Origin: Cyanobacteriota bacterium | GTDB taxonomy: Bacteria; Cyanobacteriota; Cyanobacteriia; PCC-6307; Cyanobiaceae | DNA length: 64,000 nt | NCBI GenBank assembly: GCA_026389335.1 | Contig: JAPLIB010000088.1 | Location: 1-64,000, forward strand | Direction: 5' to 3' | Shown: positions 6,717 to 15,869 of the stretch, piece by piece | How the letters are laid out: every line of letters starts with the position of its first letter | Position numbering within the stretch: the first letter of the stretch is position 1 | Program-made: the position numbers and the translations under genes | Notes under the pieces: generated by a model | What the model was told of the DNA's origin: nothing | Databases searched by the model: none | What the model saw: the letters and a program-made list of their open reading frames with translations, nothing else

Positions 6717-6730
6717 TTTGAATGAATAAG

Positions 6731-6775
6731 AACCTGGATGCCAGAGGATTTCATGCCTCTGGATCTGGGTTTTTT
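6731..6775 (+). terminator. Strong intrinsic terminator behind the tRNA-Ala fragment
   Basis: CCAGAGG and CCTCTGG form a perfect stem around an eight-base loop. Outer bases GAT/ATC and ACC/GGT extend it, and a run of six T follows. It is probably the original tRNA-Ala terminator left in place when the island inserted. Confidence 0.85.
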
Positions 6776-6947
6776 GTTTGTTAGAATCAGATTTGTAGAT
6801 TCATTCTATTTTTAGGCCAATGCTCATCTTTGGCTGTTGGTCATCGCTTCGTCGCCCAGCCAGGTTGGGGCGGGGTCGTTGGGGTTTTCCTGGCTCTGGT
6901 GGGATGGAGATTGGGAGAGTGCGGCGGATCCAGCCGCAGAGTTGGTG

Positions 6948-7331
6948 ATGCTGAGCCCAGCCCCTCCCAGTCTTGAGGCGCTACGCCATGGCGAAAGCCC
7001 CTTTGTGTTGGCTGACCACAACGGCCTCATCATCGCCATCAACGCCGCTTTTCAGCAGGCCTATGGTTGGAGCGAAGAGCAGCTGCTGGGCCAGCCCCTG
7101 AGCTTGATTCTGCCGGAGGCCTTCCGGATGTCCCATCAGCTGGGTTTCTCCCGTTTCCAGGCCACTGAATCCTCCACAATCCTGGCCCATCCCCTGCGGC
7201 TGAAAACCATCTGCCAGGACGGCTCGGAAGTGGTGTCCGAGCATTTCATCGTTGCTGAGAAACAGCACGAGTGCTGGCTGTTCGGGGCCACGCTGAAGCC
7301 GTTGCCCCAAGGCACTCCGGCCGAGGCGTGA
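6948..7331 (+). CDS. Stand-alone PAS domain protein
   Basis: The 127-residue protein is essentially one PAS fold: SPFVLADHNGLIIAINAAF, then AYGWSEEQLLGQPLSLILP, a classic PAS core of the PAS-S-box type. No output domain follows. Its stop overlaps the GTG start of the diguanylate cyclase/phosphodiesterase by four bases (GTGA), so the two proteins are co-translated and probably act together. TTG at 6837 is an alternative start. The pair may descend from one PAS-PAS-GGDEF-EAL protein. Confidence 0.75.
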   Translation: MLSPAPPSLEALRHGESPFVLADHNGLIIAINAAFQQAYGWSEEQLLGQPLSLILPEAFRMSHQLGFSRFQATESSTILAHPLRLKTICQDGSEVVSEHFIVAEKQHECWLFGATLKPLPQGTPAEA

Positions 7332-9106
7332 ATGTCATGGTGCCGGAGCTGAACGAACAACCGATCATTCAGGAGCTGAGATGCATTCTCGGCCGCTTGG
7401 AAACGGCCCTCAGTGCCATCAGCGATGCTCTGGTGATCACTGATCACCGCGGCCTGGTGCTGTGGTGCAACCGTTCGTTTGATCGCTTCATCGATCAGCC
7501 GCGGATGCTCAGCCTCGGGCGTCCGATCCTGTCCCTGTTGCCCCTGGATCATCAGGGCGATCCCCTGCTGGCGGAAGCCGTGCTCGCCACCGTCTCCCAG
7601 ATCCCTGGATCCACCACCGTGTTGCTGCAGCGCCAGCCCCTGAAGGTCTGCGAAATGGAATGGCGGCCAGTGGACACTGAAGTGCCCGCCTCGGTGATCT
7701 TCTGCCTCCGTGATGTCAGCACCCGCATTTCCAACCAGGAGCTGCAGGCCACGGCCGAGCGCATGGAACAGCAACGCCAGCACAGCGATCGTCTCAATCG
7801 CGAACTGCAACAACAACAGCTGCTTCTGGCCAATCTGGTGCGCGAATGCCCGGTCACCGGATTGCCGAATCGCCGCGGCCTGCGGGAGCGGCTTGCCCTG
7901 GCCCTGGGGCGGTTGCAGGAGCGAGGCGGCCAGATCGGTGTTCTGTTCTGCGATCTCGACCATTTCAAAGATGTCAACGACATGCATGGCCATCAGGTTG
8001 GCGATGATCTGTTGATTGAAATCAGCCGGCGTTTGCAGGAGGCCCTGCCCCCTGAGGCCACGGTGGCGCGCCTGGGGGGCGATGAATTTGTGGTGCTGAC
8101 GGGGTGGATCGGTGATGGCAGCGAAGCCGTCGCCATCGCCCGGATGCTGCAGCAGCGGATCGCCGCTCCCTGGTTGCTGCATGGTCAACGCTTTGAGCCC
8201 ACGATGAGCGTGGGGATCACGGTGACGAGCGATCCCCTGGCTGATGGCGATGAGCTGTTGCGCCAGGCTGATGTCGCCATGTATCACGCCAAACGCAGCT
8301 CTGCTGAATCGCTGGCCCTGCATGATGCCAGCATTGAAGCGCACTTTCGCTCCAGCTGCAGGGTGCACCAGGAATTACGCCTGGCGATTCTCAATCAAAA
8401 ACTCAGATTGGCCTATCAGCCGATTGTTGCCCTTACCGGCAGCGACCTGGATGGCAGCCCGGCAATTCTGGGCCACGAAGCCCTGGTGCGGTTGCAGCCT
8501 GAGCAGGGTCTGCCGATCGACTCCGAAATGTTGATTGTCGAAGCCGAGCGCACCGGCATGGTGCTCGAACTCGGCAGCTGGGTGATCAGTGAAGCCTTGC
8601 GTCTGCTCCAGCACCATCCCCAGCGGCCCGATCACTGGAGTCTGGCGATCAACGTGAGCCCGCTGCAACTGGAGCAGTCAGGATTTGCTGCCGATCTATT
8701 GGAACGGATTGAGGTGATGGCCATCAATCCCCGCCGGCTGGTGATTGAAATCACTGAGACCAAGATTCTCAAGGATTCCAGTTGCTGCATCCAGGAATTG
8801 ACAAGCCTGCGCAACAATGGAGTTCGTGTGCACCTCGATGACTTTGGTACCGGCTATTCGAGTCTCTCCAGGCTTGCCAGATTGCCAATCGATGGCATCA
8901 AGATTGACCGCTACTTCACCGCAGCACTCGGCTCTGACAGCCGCCTCGAACGCATGATCGCCTCGATGATTCACCTGGGTCGCGATCTGGGTCTGGAGGT
9001 GGTGGCGGAAGGCATCGAAACCGACAGCCAACGCCTCGCCCTGCAGGCGCTGGGCTGTCTCTGGGGTCAGGGCCACCTGTTCGGCCGCCCCGGTGATTTG
9101 AACTGA
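7328..9106 (+). CDS. PAS-GGDEF-EAL c-di-GMP turnover protein
   Basis: The 592-residue protein starts with a PAS domain (ISDALVITDHRGLVLWCN), followed by a coiled linker, a GGDEF domain with intact GGDEF at about 250-254, and an EAL domain. The EAL domain keeps the residues needed for c-di-GMP hydrolysis: HEALVRL, INVSP, IEITET, LDDFGTGYSSL, IKIDRYF, VVAEGIET and GQGHLFGRP. No RxxD inhibitory site precedes GGDEF, so feedback inhibition is not expected. Both activities could be present. GTG 7328 overlaps the PAS gene; ATG 7337 is an alternative start. No transmembrane segment is seen, so it is cytoplasmic. Confidence 0.9.
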   Translation: MNVMVPELNEQPIIQELRCILGRLETALSAISDALVITDHRGLVLWCNRSFDRFIDQPRMLSLGRPILSLLPLDHQGDPLLAEAVLATVSQIPGSTTVLLQRQPLKVCEMEWRPVDTEVPASVIFCLRDVSTRISNQELQATAERMEQQRQHSDRLNRELQQQQLLLANLVRECPVTGLPNRRGLRERLALALGRLQERGGQIGVLFCDLDHFKDVNDMHGHQVGDDLLIEISRRLQEALPPEATVARLGGDEFVVLTGWIGDGSEAVAIARMLQQRIAAPWLLHGQRFEPTMSVGITVTSDPLADGDELLRQADVAMYHAKRSSAESLALHDASIEAHFRSSCRVHQELRLAILNQKLRLAYQPIVALTGSDLDGSPAILGHEALVRLQPEQGLPIDSEMLIVEAERTGMVLELGSWVISEALRLLQHHPQRPDHWSLAINVSPLQLEQSGFAADLLERIEVMAINPRRLVIEITETKILKDSSCCIQELTSLRNNGVRVHLDDFGTGYSSLSRLARLPIDGIKIDRYFTAALGSDSRLERMIASMIHLGRDLGLEVVAEGIETDSQRLALQALGCLWGQGHLFGRPGDLN

Positions 9107-9156
9107 TCGACCGGCGGCTGGTTAAAGCCCCTGCATCCGACCGATGCCAACCAGGT

Positions 9157-10887
9157 TCACTGGCCCGAACTGGTCAGACTTCCCTGGCCTTTCTCCACCA
9201 ACTCTTCGGCTTCGCTTGCCTCGCAGGGGCGTCCGAACAGGTAGCCCTGGACGTAATCGCACCCCAGGTCCACGAGCATCTCCATCTGCCGTTTGGTTTC
9301 CACTCCCTCCGCCACCAGATCAATGTCCAGGGCCCGGGCTACCCCGATCACGGCCTTGACGATCACCTCATCTTCCAGGTCCACTCCCAGCCCATCGATG
9401 AAGGAGCGATCGATCTTGAGAATGCCGACAGGAAAGCGCTTGAGATAGAGCAATGATGAGTATCCAGTGCCGAAGTCGTCGATCGCCAGGCGGACGCCGA
9501 GTTGCTTGAGCCTATCCACCACTAGGGTGGTGGATTCGATGTCCTCCACCAGCATAGTTTCAGTGATTTCTATATAGAGATTCTCGGGTTCAAGGCCGGA
9601 GTGTTGCAGGGCCCGCGCCACGTAATCAGGCAGGGCGGGATCGACAAAGGTGCGCCCGGAAACGTTCACCGACAGCCGCAGGGGATGGTCAGGGTGATGG
9701 GTCCGCCACCGGCCCACGATGGCGCAGGCTTCCTTGAGGATCAGGGTGTCGATCTCGACGATCAGGCCGGTGTCCTCCGCCACACCGATGAACTCTCTCG
9801 GGGTCAGTAGCCCGCGCCGTGGATGTTGCCAGCGGGCCAGGGCCTCAAAGCCCACCAGGCGGCCGTCCGGCAGGGTGACGATCGGCTGCAGGTACGGCAG
9901 GATTTCCCCCTGCCGCACGCCGCGGCGGAGATCGGCCTCCACCGCAGCCCGGTGCTGGGCTTCCAGCCGCATCGTCCGGTCGTAACAGGCATAGCAACCA
10001 CGCCCCCGATCCTTGGCGCGATACATTGCCATGTCGGCATTCTCGATCAGGGTTTCGGCGCTGTCCCCAGCCATGGCAATGGCGACGCCGATCGAGGGGG
10101 AATGGCTCACCAGCTTGCCGGCCAGCAGCAGGGGCCGACTGACCCGCTCGATGATGCGGGAGGCCAGCGATTCGGCGTCCTGGCGTGTGGCGGTGAGGGT
10201 GACGACGACGAACTCATCGCCGGAGAGCCGTCCCACGAGATCGTCGCTGCGCACGACGCTGCGCAGCACACTCGCCACGGCAATCAGGAACTGGTCACCG
10301 CAGGCGTGGCCATGGGCATCGTTGATCTGCTTGAAGCGATCGATGTCGACAAACAGCACCGTCGCCAGCCGATCGCCGGCCGCACTCGTGGTGAGCATGG
10401 TCTCCAGTCGCTCCAGCACCAGGCTGCGGCTGGGCAGACCGGTCATGGCGTCGTGGGTGGCCTGCCGTAGGGCGGCGTCCTTGGCCTCACGCTCCGCTGT
10501 CAAGGCCTGCAGCACCTGGGCGCTGAGCTGGATGCTGCGTCCCATCGCCCGCAGCAGGGAGCGCTCCTCCAGGTTGAAGGCCTCACTGAGGCGGCCCACC
10601 ACCAGCAGGGCTCCCTCACCCATGGGAGCCCAGTAGGTCTGCAGCTGGCCAGAACCCAGTTCGATTGAGGCGGGATGGTCCTGGGCGTGGGCGATCAACA
10701 GCGGCTGTTCGGCGGCGCTGAGCCCGATGCAGAGGCTGATCGTGCCCTGGCGCAGGATCGCCACCACTTCCGCATCCACCGCTTCGGCGACGCGATTGAT
10801 CACGTTGCGCAGGGCGTTGGGATCTTCCACCGAGAAGGCGGCGAGCACTTCCGAGAGCAGGTGCAGCGACCAGGGAACCTCGTTCAT
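9157..10887 (-). CDS. GAF-GGDEF-EAL c-di-GMP turnover protein
   Basis: The 576-residue protein has a GAF-like N-terminal sensor (about 10-125), a GGDEF domain with SGDEF at 222-226 and an RSDD inhibitory site at 213-216, and an EAL domain with GFEALARW, VNVSG, IEITET, IDDFGTGYSSL, LKIDRSFI, VAEGVET and VQGYLFGRP. SGDEF variants are often active, and the I-site predicts product feedback. Its ATG overlaps the stop of the FIST gene (ATGA), so sensor and enzyme form one transcription unit. It converges on the PAS-GGDEF-EAL gene with 50 bases between the stops. Confidence 0.9.
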   Translation of the reverse strand: MNEVPWSLHLLSEVLAAFSVEDPNALRNVINRVAEAVDAEVVAILRQGTISLCIGLSAAEQPLLIAHAQDHPASIELGSGQLQTYWAPMGEGALLVVGRLSEAFNLEERSLLRAMGRSIQLSAQVLQALTAEREAKDAALRQATHDAMTGLPSRSLVLERLETMLTTSAAGDRLATVLFVDIDRFKQINDAHGHACGDQFLIAVASVLRSVVRSDDLVGRLSGDEFVVVTLTATRQDAESLASRIIERVSRPLLLAGKLVSHSPSIGVAIAMAGDSAETLIENADMAMYRAKDRGRGCYACYDRTMRLEAQHRAAVEADLRRGVRQGEILPYLQPIVTLPDGRLVGFEALARWQHPRRGLLTPREFIGVAEDTGLIVEIDTLILKEACAIVGRWRTHHPDHPLRLSVNVSGRTFVDPALPDYVARALQHSGLEPENLYIEITETMLVEDIESTTLVVDRLKQLGVRLAIDDFGTGYSSLLYLKRFPVGILKIDRSFIDGLGVDLEDEVIVKAVIGVARALDIDLVAEGVETKRQMEMLVDLGCDYVQGYLFGRPCEASEAEELVEKGQGSLTSSGQ

Positions 10888-12095
10888 GCCAAGGCGAGGG
10901 CCACCAAGGTCTGGTTGTGAAAGCCACCTGCACCCTTGGTGCGGGCAATTTCGCCGTAGGTGTAAAAGCCACCCACCGGTAGATCACCGCGCACCGAATT
11001 GATCCGCTGGATCTCCTCATGAATGCGTGCGTCCTGCAGAACGGAGCGCCGCGCCACGCAATCGAACAGCAACATGCCCCGCAGCGGCGCCCCATGTAGG
11101 CCGTCACAGGCCATCTGGCAGGCCATGTGGGTGGCCTCCAGCACCGAGTGGGAATCGCCCTGCATCAGAAAGGCCAGTCCACCCTGGGGCACCTCGGCGA
11201 TCGTCAGCAGTCGCCGGGTCTTGAAGTCGCCGCCGGAGACGTAGCGGATCTCGATGCGATCGCGACGACGGATCCCAAGGGGGCGGGTGGTGGCCCAATT
11301 GGCAAACAGGTCCGGATCACGGCGCACCGCCTCCGGTGCATCGAAGGCGTCGAGATAGACATCCAGCGCCGGTTGGTCTTCCAGGGTGGAAACCGAGTTG
11401 CCGGAACTGCTGGTGACCAGCATCGGCTCCCCCAGCGGCTCCCAGCAATGGGAGACGCCGATGCCCAGGGGGGCATCGGAGCTGATCGCCGCCGCCACCA
11501 CCGCGTTGTGCAGCACCTGGCGACCGAAGAGCTGCTGGGTGGACTGCATCGCCATGTCATCCCCAGCACAGCCTCCCACCAGCGGTACGTCCACACCGGC
11601 CACGTCGTAGGCCCCCCGCACCACTTCCATCTGATCCCCACAGAGACCGTCGGCAAGCAGCACCAGCACGGTGTGGGCCCGGCGCCGAAGGTCATCGAGG
11701 CAATGGGCGGCGTCGCTGGCGGCCTGGCGCAGACCGGCGGCACTGCCCTGGCCCAGGCCGGTGGCCACCGTGAAACCGGAGCCGCCGAGGGCCCAGATCG
11801 TCAGGCCCCCGCCACTGGAGCGATCCGGGGCGAGTTCTCCGGCGGTGGAGCAGCCAATCAAGCCGCTTGCGCCGATCTGATCGGCCACCAGAGCCGCCGC
11901 CTGGGCGAGATCGTGAACGGGGGAGCAGAACACCAGCACCAGCTTCGGCTCACCGGCGGCGAGAATCGGTGCGAGAGCTTCTGCTGTCGCCTCACGGGTG
12001 TCGGGGGCGATAGAACTGCCCACCTGGATCCAGCGTTCGGGATGGGGATCAGTTATGTGATCAGATTTGGGATCGGCGATGGGATCGACTGGCAT
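10884..12095 (-). CDS. FIST domain sensory protein
   Basis: The protein contains FIST_N (LVLVFCSPVHDLAQAAALV, IGCSTAGELAP, VPLVGGCAGDD) and FIST_C (RRDRIEIRYVSGGDF and DCVARRSVL), a pair found in small-molecule sensors of bacterial signal transduction. Translation of the GAF-GGDEF-EAL gene starts within its stop codon, so FIST probably passes a ligand signal into c-di-GMP metabolism. The start is chosen at ATG 12095, close to the first conserved residues (RWIQVGSS). ATG 12146 and a GTG at 12167 that overlaps the upstream stop as GTGA are alternatives. Confidence 0.85.
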   Translation of the reverse strand: MPVDPIADPKSDHITDPHPERWIQVGSSIAPDTREATAEALAPILAAGEPKLVLVFCSPVHDLAQAAALVADQIGASGLIGCSTAGELAPDRSSGGGLTIWALGGSGFTVATGLGQGSAAGLRQAASDAAHCLDDLRRRAHTVLVLLADGLCGDQMEVVRGAYDVAGVDVPLVGGCAGDDMAMQSTQQLFGRQVLHNAVVAAAISSDAPLGIGVSHCWEPLGEPMLVTSSSGNSVSTLEDQPALDVYLDAFDAPEAVRRDPDLFANWATTRPLGIRRRDRIEIRYVSGGDFKTRRLLTIAEVPQGGLAFLMQGDSHSVLEATHMACQMACDGLHGAPLRGMLLFDCVARRSVLQDARIHEEIQRINSVRGDLPVGGFYTYGEIARTKGAGGFHNQTLVALALA

Positions 12096-12163
12096 CGGCG
12101 ATCGGGCGACTGAACGGGAGGTCGTTTCGCAGGCCCCTGCAGCCATCGTAGGCAGCGCAATGG

Positions 12164-15088
12164 TCACCAACCCAGGGTCAGCGGCGCCACGGGCTCGATT
12201 TCCGGATGGGCGCCACCGAGCTGGTTGGCGCGCAGCACCAGTGCCGAGGCGCCATGGCGCAGAAACACCTTCATCACGGTGTCGCTGGCCATCCTGGGCA
12301 GCAGGGCGCGCCAACTGCCCAGGCCCCGCAGCAGGTTGTCCAGGGGGCGATCCTCCAGGCTGGTGCCCAGCACCTCGCCAGGGCGCTGCCAGTCGGGCCG
12401 CAGGCCGGCAAAGGGCAGCAGGGCGCGCCGCAACTCCCGCTCCAGACGCAGCAGCTGCCGTAACCGCTGAGCCTGGGCCGGATCCTGCTGCTGCCAGTCC
12501 CGCAGGGCCCGCTGATCCAGCCGCCGCAACTCCCGCTGCAGTCCCTGGATGGCGGCGAACAGGGCCTGGTTGGAATCCTGGGAGCAGTTGTTGGCCGGTC
12601 CCACGAAGGTGGCGCCGGTGCCGTCACCGAGGCGATAGCGGGCTGTCATCGCCGCCAGCTGGCGCTCGAAATCCCGCAGCAGCGATCGTTCGTGGCCCTG
12701 CACGTCGTAGCTGGCCGTCAGCGGGGGGAAGCGCACGAGGATGTCGGCCACCGGGCGGGTGCCCAGCCAGCCCCATTGGCGATCGCCCAGGTAGCGCCAG
12801 CGATCCTGGGCGCCGGCGATGATGCCGTCGGGGTTGTGGGCGTAGACCTGCCGGTAGGTGAGCGCCAAGCCCAGCTCTCCCGACAGCGGCTCGGTTTCCA
12901 GGGTGGCGACGCCGTAGGCGAAATGGCCTGTGCAGAGGCCGCTGGCCAGGGCCGATTCGCGCTGCTGGCCGCCGATGCCGCCGAACACGTGCAGCACCAG
13001 CAGGCGATCGCCGGGCTGCCATTCCGCCAGGGCCTCTGGCTCGGACAGCGGCCGCCCCGTCACCAGCACCGCAGTGGCGCTGCCCGCCTGGGGCTGGTGC
13101 CAGGCCTGGCGTTTGACGTAGTCCCAGGCGCGGCGCTGGCCGCAGATCACTCGCTCGGGGGCAAAGCGCTGCAGCTTCCGCGGCAACATCGCCTGCACCA
13201 CGAAGCCCCCAGTGCCATCGGGCACGCCACTGACGTACCAGCCACTGCGGTTGGTGGGCTCCAGGGCCAGGCCGCAGCTGGTGCTGGGCATTATCCCCTC
13301 GCTGTTCGCCACCGGCGGCGGCAGCCGCAACTGCAGGCGTGGACCCTCAAAACGGCCTGTGGCGGGATCGAACGTCACCCCCGTCCAGGGCCAGGCCGGC
13401 GGCTCCAGTTCCAGTTCCTGTTCCTGGGTACTGGTACTGGTACTGGCACTGGCACTGGCAGCGGCGTTGGCAGGCGGGGCTTCAAAGCGCACCAGGGCCA
13501 CCGCCGTGCCAGTGGTCTGCAGGGGCTCATCGTGGATCCGCAGCCGCGGGCCTGCGCCGGTTCCAGGGGCTTGGCCCGGCGCTTCCGGCAGCACCTGCAC
13601 CGGGGGAGGCAGTCGCACCAGCTGATCATCCTGGGGGCGGGCGCCGGCGAGCGATTCGAGCGGTGTCACCTGGCGCCAGTGGTTGAGACGCAGCGGATGC
13701 ACGCCGCCATCGGCGACGCTCTGCAGCGCCTCATCACTGAAATGCACGTCCATGGCCAGGCAGGCCAGCAGGGGATCGTGCCAATCGAGCCGCAGCCGCC
13801 GTCCCCGCAACTGGCTCCAGCCCGCCGGGGTCTGGATCACCTCAAACCACACGCCGCCCCAGCGCTCGTTGGCCAGCGGCAGGAGCAGCCGGCCGATCCA
13901 CGCGTCCAGGGGCCGCAGGGCCGGCGATGGCAGGGGGCCGCCATCACGGTTCGGGTCGAGCTGATGCCAGCGGTTGGCCTGGTAACGCAGGTAGTTGTTC
14001 GGTTCCCGGGGGCCGCGCAGCTCCGCCGGTTTCACCTCGGTGAGGATGGCGCTCACCAGGTCGACGGTCTGCTGCAGATGGCTGCGACCATCGTCCAGAA
14101 AGGCTGCCGCATCGAGGATGCCGCCCGGTAGTTCATGGCCCACCGGGCCAAGCGAAATCAGGCTCACCTTGCCGCGCCGCCGCGCCCGGTTCCAGTAGGA
14201 GAGCGGCTGCAGACGCCAGCGGCCGGGGAAGGCCAGCGGGCCGATGCGCTCCACCCGGTCGCGCTCGCCCACCAGGTGGAAGAGATGCTCGGCGGCCAGA
14301 ATCTGATTGCTGCCGGCGAAGACGCCACCGAGCGAGATAACTTCCACCGGCGCCTGCAGCACCCGGCGCAGGTGGGGCAGGGCCCCGAGTGAGATCTGAC
14401 CGCCGCCACTGAAGCCCAGCAGGGTCACCGGGGTGCCGCTGCCGGGCCCATAGCCATTGGCCAGCAGGCTGTCGGTGATCACCTGGGCCATCCCCTGGTT
14501 GAAGATCGGGCCGTAGCGCTGGTCGGCCGACACCGCCACCACCAGGATGTTGCGCAGATTGATCACCGCCCCGAGCAGGGCCTGGGGATGGCGGATGCGC
14601 AGCCGATCCACCCAGCGCCAGAACTGCCCTAGCCAGCGGTCCTCGGTCAAAGGCTGGTTGACCACCGAGTAGGGCATGATCCCGCGCACGATGGCGATGT
14701 CCGCGGGCAGCCGTGCGTCCAGCTGGCGCAGGAAGTCCTCCCCTTCCGGCAGGGCCTGGATCGAGGCCTGGCCGATGCCGTCGAGATAGACCACCCAGCG
14801 ACGGATCGGTCGCTCCGCGCCGACGGGGGACGCCAGCTCCCCCACACTGACGGGGGGACGCAGTTCGTCACCGAACCAGCCGGCCCACCAGCCCAGGGCC
14901 TCCAGGGGAGCGAAGAAGGCGCTCACCAGGAACAGCAGCAGGCCCACCGAGATCAGATCCACGGCCAGACCGAAGCTCTGATGCAGGGCGCTGTAGGCCA
15001 GCTGCAGTAGCAGGCCCGTCCCCGGCAGCAGCGCCAAGGCCACCAGCCCCAGGAGCAGCAGCAGTTGCAGGCGATGGCGACGCGGCAT
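12164..15088 (-). CDS. Large membrane protein with alpha/beta-hydrolase-like region, unknown function
   Basis: The 974-residue protein starts with two membrane helices (about 6-30 and 40-62). A region with VVYLDGIGQAS at 99 and a nucleophile-elbow-like GFSGGGQISLG at 225-235 looks like an alpha/beta hydrolase, with the serine in G-x-S-x-G form. The long C-terminal part has no family I recognise and contains a low-complexity linker of alternating Ala/Ser/Thr (about 545-570) before an acidic stretch. ATG 15088 starts four bases after the Yip1 stop, so the two genes are coupled. A membrane-associated lipase or esterase is possible; the function is not established. Confidence 0.6.
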   Translation of the reverse strand: MPRRHRLQLLLLLGLVALALLPGTGLLLQLAYSALHQSFGLAVDLISVGLLLFLVSAFFAPLEALGWWAGWFGDELRPPVSVGELASPVGAERPIRRWVVYLDGIGQASIQALPEGEDFLRQLDARLPADIAIVRGIMPYSVVNQPLTEDRWLGQFWRWVDRLRIRHPQALLGAVINLRNILVVAVSADQRYGPIFNQGMAQVITDSLLANGYGPGSGTPVTLLGFSGGGQISLGALPHLRRVLQAPVEVISLGGVFAGSNQILAAEHLFHLVGERDRVERIGPLAFPGRWRLQPLSYWNRARRRGKVSLISLGPVGHELPGGILDAAAFLDDGRSHLQQTVDLVSAILTEVKPAELRGPREPNNYLRYQANRWHQLDPNRDGGPLPSPALRPLDAWIGRLLLPLANERWGGVWFEVIQTPAGWSQLRGRRLRLDWHDPLLACLAMDVHFSDEALQSVADGGVHPLRLNHWRQVTPLESLAGARPQDDQLVRLPPPVQVLPEAPGQAPGTGAGPRLRIHDEPLQTTGTAVALVRFEAPPANAAASASASTSTSTQEQELELEPPAWPWTGVTFDPATGRFEGPRLQLRLPPPVANSEGIMPSTSCGLALEPTNRSGWYVSGVPDGTGGFVVQAMLPRKLQRFAPERVICGQRRAWDYVKRQAWHQPQAGSATAVLVTGRPLSEPEALAEWQPGDRLLVLHVFGGIGGQQRESALASGLCTGHFAYGVATLETEPLSGELGLALTYRQVYAHNPDGIIAGAQDRWRYLGDRQWGWLGTRPVADILVRFPPLTASYDVQGHERSLLRDFERQLAAMTARYRLGDGTGATFVGPANNCSQDSNQALFAAIQGLQRELRRLDQRALRDWQQQDPAQAQRLRQLLRLERELRRALLPFAGLRPDWQRPGEVLGTSLEDRPLDNLLRGLGSWRALLPRMASDTVMKVFLRHGASALVLRANQLGGAHPEIEPVAPLTLGW

Positions 15089-15092
15089 CAGC

Positions 15093-15764
15093 TCAGGGGC
15101 GACGGGAGCGATCCAGGGGCTCGAGCTGCGCCAGCTCGGGGCCCATCTGGCCGCTGCGCAGCATGCGCTCCAGGCGCCGACCATCGTTGATCAACGGCAC
15201 CCCGGCGGCGCGATCCAGCAGGGAGCGACCCAGGCGCATCACCGGTTTGCCGGCGGTGCGTTGCAGCGCATTGGTGAGCCACCAGCCCACCACCAGGCTG
15301 CCGAATCCAGCCCAGACCGACAGGTCGGTGACCGCAACCACACCCACCACAAAGCCGATGGCGGTCCACAGGGACAGCAGGGTGAGGATCGGCACGCCCA
15401 GGTAGGGAAGGGCGCCGAGGAAGGCGAGCAGCTGGGGTGCATGGGCGATGCCCAGGGCCCGGATCAGCATCAGCACGGGCACCCTCGCCCCGAACACCAG
15501 CCAGGCCACCAGCCAGGTGCTGGTGGCCCAGACGAGAAAGCCACTCAGGAACAGCAATGCCTCCACCAGCAGGCTGATTGCGAAGCGCAACGGCCGCACC
15601 TGGTTGACGAACAGGATGAAGGCCTGGCCGACCGCCTGGGACAGGCCCGCCAGCAGGGCTATCCAAAGGCCGATGCGGCTCAGGGGCCCCATGGCTTCGG
15701 CACTGAGATAGGCGCCGGGCTGAAAGCGCAGGGCTCCAGCGATCACCTCCTGCACGTCTCCCAT
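15093..15764 (-). CDS. Yip1-family membrane protein
   Basis: The 223-residue protein begins MGDVQEVIAGALRFQPGAY, typical of the cytoplasmic start of bacterial Yip1 domain proteins. It has about five hydrophobic segments (IGLWIALLAGLSQAVGQAFI, LLVEALLFLSGFLVWATSTWLV, and three more) and an amphipathic C-terminal tail. It immediately precedes the large hydrolase-like membrane protein, so the two probably form a membrane complex. ATG 15764 is preferred to an ATG further upstream because the Yip1 homology begins there. Confidence 0.7.
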   Translation of the reverse strand: MGDVQEVIAGALRFQPGAYLSAEAMGPLSRIGLWIALLAGLSQAVGQAFILFVNQVRPLRFAISLLVEALLFLSGFLVWATSTWLVAWLVFGARVPVLMLIRALGIAHAPQLLAFLGALPYLGVPILTLLSLWTAIGFVVGVVAVTDLSVWAGFGSLVVGWWLTNALQRTAGKPVMRLGRSLLDRAAGVPLINDGRRLERMLRSGQMGPELAQLEPLDRSRRP

Positions 15765-15869
15765 GGCGACACCCCCCAGGCCTGGAGGGGTTCTAGTCGC
15801 CGCCATGGCCGGTGGGGCTGGTGTGCCGCCATCGGCGTGTCCTGGCAAGTGAACGCCGCCGGTGCCTTG

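Noticed and set aside
12692-14131. Long plus-strand frame opposite the large membrane protein
   Set aside because: A GC-bias shadow with no domain or normal composition; the minus-strand gene has membrane helices and a coupled neighbour.
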